The position numbers and the translations under genes are program-made. From Verrucomicrobiota bacterium (GTDB lineage Bacteria; Verrucomicrobiota; Verrucomicrobiia; Verrucomicrobiales; Verrucomicrobiaceae): a stretch of 7,534 nucleotides of DNA. How positions within the stretch are numbered: the first letter of the stretch is position 1; each line of letters starts with the position of its first letter. A model generated the notes under the pieces. The model did no database searches. It was not told the origin of the DNA and saw nothing but the letters and a program-made list of their open reading frames with translations. Location of the stretch: NCBI GenBank assembly GCA_021413535.1, contig JAIOQF010000224.1, forward strand, positions 1 to 7,534, written 5' to 3'. Positions 6,511-7,534 of this stretch are shown here, piece after piece.

Positions 6511-7277
6511 GGTTCGTTGACTGCGGCCAGCAACTCTGCCGGAGTGAGAGTCGCAGTGCCAAGCTTGGCCACCACGATGCCGCTGGCGTGGTTTCGAAGG
6601 AGTTCATCGTTCTTATACGGTGGCGCAGTGCTATGAGAGTCGGTGATTCCCGCAGCAGCGAAAGCTTCCAGGCGGTTTGGTTTAACGATATCCACCCCGC
6701 GCCACGAAAGCGGATTGCCCGGTGAAGGATCCACCGTCACGAGAATTCCAGCCGGTCGGGCGATACGCGTGACGGTGTCCACCAGCGCAGCGGTGACGAA
6801 ACCTTTTCCGTAATCTTCGATGACGATGGCATCGAGCTTCCCGCTCAAGGCTTGAAGTTTTTTCCCGACCTGACGCAACTCAACATCGGTGAGTTGCTGC
6901 AAACTTTCGCGATCCACTCGAACGACCTGTTGCTGACGGGCGATGACTCTCGCCTTCGAAATGGTAGGGATCGTCTTGCTGATGAGCATGGGCGAGCAGC
7001 TCACGCCTTCTTCCTTGAGCAGCCCGCGGAGTTTTTCCGCCTGCGTGTCGCAGCCGATGCGGCCCATGATGGAGATGTGTTTTGTGAAGGGAGCGACGTT
7101 GCGCGCGACGTTGGCCGCGCCGCCGGGATACCAGGTCTCATGACTGACTTCGACCACGGGCACCGGTGCTTCGGGTGAGATGCGCCGCACGCTGCCCCAA
7201 ATGAAATGATCCAGCATCACATCGCCAATGACGAGGATGCGGCAACGGGAAAATTTATTGAGATCAGCGCGGGTCAT
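6507..7277 (-). CDS. hldA: D-glycero-D-manno-heptose-7-phosphate kinase (HldE N-domain / RfaE1 type) with internal loss of the GAGD region
   Basis: This PfkB/ribokinase-family kinase would phosphorylate GmhA's product at C1 on the path to ADP-heptose. Family marks: ILVIGDVMLDHFIWGSVRRI (14-33), SPEAPVPVV (34-42), WYPGGAANVARN (49-60), the TISKARVIARQQQVVRVD segment (105-122), VIEDYGKGF (152-160), VDP (182-184) and KPNRLEA (199-205). The C-terminus, ASGIVVAKLGTATLTPAEL (231-249), matches the end of the HldE kinase domain. The protein is only 256 residues, against about 315-330 for the family. The region expected between PPYKNDELL (219-227) and NHASGIVV (229-236) is missing. That region should contain the last strands, the VTRGEDGM-like strand and the V-x-D-x-x-GAGDT motif with the catalytic aspartate. 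The join is in frame. As written, the product should lack kinase activity. ATG at 7277 is the first start after an in-frame TAA about 20 bp upstream; no Shine-Dalgarno is evident. There is no adenylyltransferase domain, hence the hldA/rfaE1-like name. Confidence 0.85.
   Translation of the reverse strand: MTRADLNKFSRCRILVIGDVMLDHFIWGSVRRISPEAPVPVVEVSHETWYPGGAANVARNVAPFTKHISIMGRIGCDTQAEKLRGLLKEEGVSCSPMLISKTIPTISKARVIARQQQVVRVDRESLQQLTDVELRQVGKKLQALSGKLDAIVIEDYGKGFVTAALVDTVTRIARPAGILVTVDPSPGNPLSWRGVDIVKPNRLEAFAAAGITDSHSTAPPYKNDELLRNHASGIVVAKLGTATLTPAELLAAVNEP
6585..6605 (-). other. Apparent in-frame internal deletion junction in the heptose kinase gene
   Basis: The codons for L227, R228 and N229 (6599-6591) join sequence that resembles the KPNRLEA-to-adenine-lid part of HldE kinases directly to the family's C-terminal helix and strand. 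About 70 residues (some 210 bp) normally lie between them, estimated from remembered E. coli HldE rather than an alignment. No GAGD-like peptide appears in the other frames I could inspect around this site, so a simple frameshift does not explain the loss. Confidence 0.7.
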
Positions 7278-7354
7278 GAATAAGACTGGACAGAATTAAC
7301 TGAATTATCCGAATGGAACTAATGAATTAATCCGTTTCATTTTGTTAATTCCGT
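7278..7354. repeat. AT-rich spacer with inverted and direct repeats between the aroG-type gene and the heptose operon
   Basis: This 77-bp spacer is much more AT-rich than the genes around it. The arms GACAGAATTAAC (7289-7300) and GTTAATTCCGTC (7344-7355) are inverted copies with one mismatch. In a minus-strand transcript they form a 12-bp stem with a single G-U pair around a 43-nt loop, and the stem's first base touches the aroG stop codon. Inside the loop, TGAATTATCCG (7301-7311) recurs as TGAATTAATCCG (7323-7334), so the motif GAATTA appears three times directly and once inverted. No run of U follows the stem, so an intrinsic terminator is doubtful. On the minus strand, GATAAT lies in a suitable place for a -10 box of the operon, but I see no convincing -35 element. 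Confidence 0.55.
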
Positions 7355-7534
7355 CTAACCCGCGCGTCTGGCACGCACAGCACCGGCGAGTTCATCGAGG
7401 ATTACTTCCGTGGTTTCCCAGGAGACACAGGCGTCAGTGATGCTCTGTCCGTAGGTGAGCGGCTGGCCGGGCTTCGCGTCCTGGCGTCCTTCGACCAAAT
7501 GACTTTCGATCATCACACCCGTGACGCCGCGACC
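7355..7534 (-). CDS. aroG: 3-deoxy-7-phosphoheptulonate (DAHP) synthase, class I, C-terminal end (runs off the right edge)
   Basis: The last 59 codons and a TAG stop (7357-7355) are present; the rest is beyond the right edge. The minus-strand translation reads GVTGVMIESHLVEGRQ, then GQPLTYGQSITDACVSWE, then a C-terminal helix ending VRARRAG. This closely matches the end of E. coli-type AroG/AroF/AroH (GVMVESHLVEGNQ, Y-G-K-S-I-T-D-A-C-I-G-W). The enzyme condenses phosphoenolpyruvate and erythrose 4-phosphate in the first step of the shikimate pathway; the ESHLVEG glutamate and histidine and the following ITDAC aspartate belong to its metal and active-site region. Which of the AroF/G/H isozymes it is, and hence its feedback control, cannot be told from the C-terminus, so the symbol is a family label. 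It lies upstream of, and on the same strand as, the heptose operon, with a 77-bp gap. Confidence 0.92.
   Translation of the reverse strand, partial: GRGVTGVMIESHLVEGRQDAKPGQPLTYGQSITDACVSWETTEVILDELAGAVRARRAG

Noticed and set aside
5977..6636. 219-codon open frame on the plus strand opposite gmhA and the kinase end
   Set aside because: It is antisense to two well-supported genes and its translation shows no recognisable motif or hydrophobic pattern. Long antisense frames are common in GC-rich coding DNA.
6507..6640. A frameshift as the cause of the short heptose kinase
   Set aside because: Sequence on both sides of the join is in the same frame and matches the family, and I found no GAGD-like peptide in other frames nearby. 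Loss of DNA fits better than a shift.
7289..7355. Rho-independent terminator for the DAHP synthase gene
   Set aside because: The stem is AT-rich with a 43-nt loop, and the bases following it are not a U-run. I keep it as a repeat structure of unknown role.
1..7534. Mobile elements, CRISPR arrays, tRNA or rRNA genes
   Set aside because: No transposase or integrase motifs, no regularly spaced repeats and no recognisable tRNA or rRNA sequence were seen. Apart from the 77-bp spacer the window is almost wholly coding.

Overview
This window reads as a chromosomal segment of a Gram-negative bacterium with GC-rich genes (roughly 55-60% GC by eye). It holds a lipopolysaccharide (LPS) inner-core and surface-glycan operon. 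Everything coding lies on the minus strand, so transcription runs from right to left. The separate kinase-only heptose gene, the divergence of the proteins and the AT-rich spacer beside GC-rich genes would fit a Verrucomicrobiota-type (PVC) bacterium. That lineage call is inference only; the sequence contains no marker gene that proves it.

Layout in transcription order. At the right edge (7534-7355) is the C-terminal end of a class I DAHP synthase (aroG/F/H type), the first enzyme of aromatic amino acid synthesis. A 77-bp AT-rich spacer with inverted and direct repeats follows. The glycan operon then begins: a D-glycero-D-manno-heptose-7-phosphate kinase gene (7277-6507), gmhA sedoheptulose-7-phosphate isomerase (6510-5935), a very large 933-codon membrane protein joining a Wzx-type flippase to a WaaL-type O-antigen ligase (5919-3118), a class I methyltransferase (3121-2423), a GT4 glycosyltransferase (2426-1206), a GT-A-type glycosyltransferase (1209-340), and the start of a second methyltransferase (343 to beyond the left edge).

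How they fit together: GmhA and the kinase would make phosphorylated heptose for the LPS core. The two glycosyltransferases would build or extend a lipid-linked oligosaccharide, the methyltransferases could decorate it, and the flippase-ligase would move it across the inner membrane and join it to lipid A-core. Five of the six junctions inside the operon are ATGA overlaps (stop TGA and start ATG sharing 4 bp), which argues for one tightly coupled transcript.

Two points stand out. The heptose kinase has lost roughly 70 residues internally, including the GAGD catalytic motif of the PfkB/ribokinase family, although the flanking sequence stays in frame. The flippase and ligase are one continuous reading frame, whereas these are normally separate proteins. 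Both could be genuine, or both could be in-frame deletions or assembly collapses.
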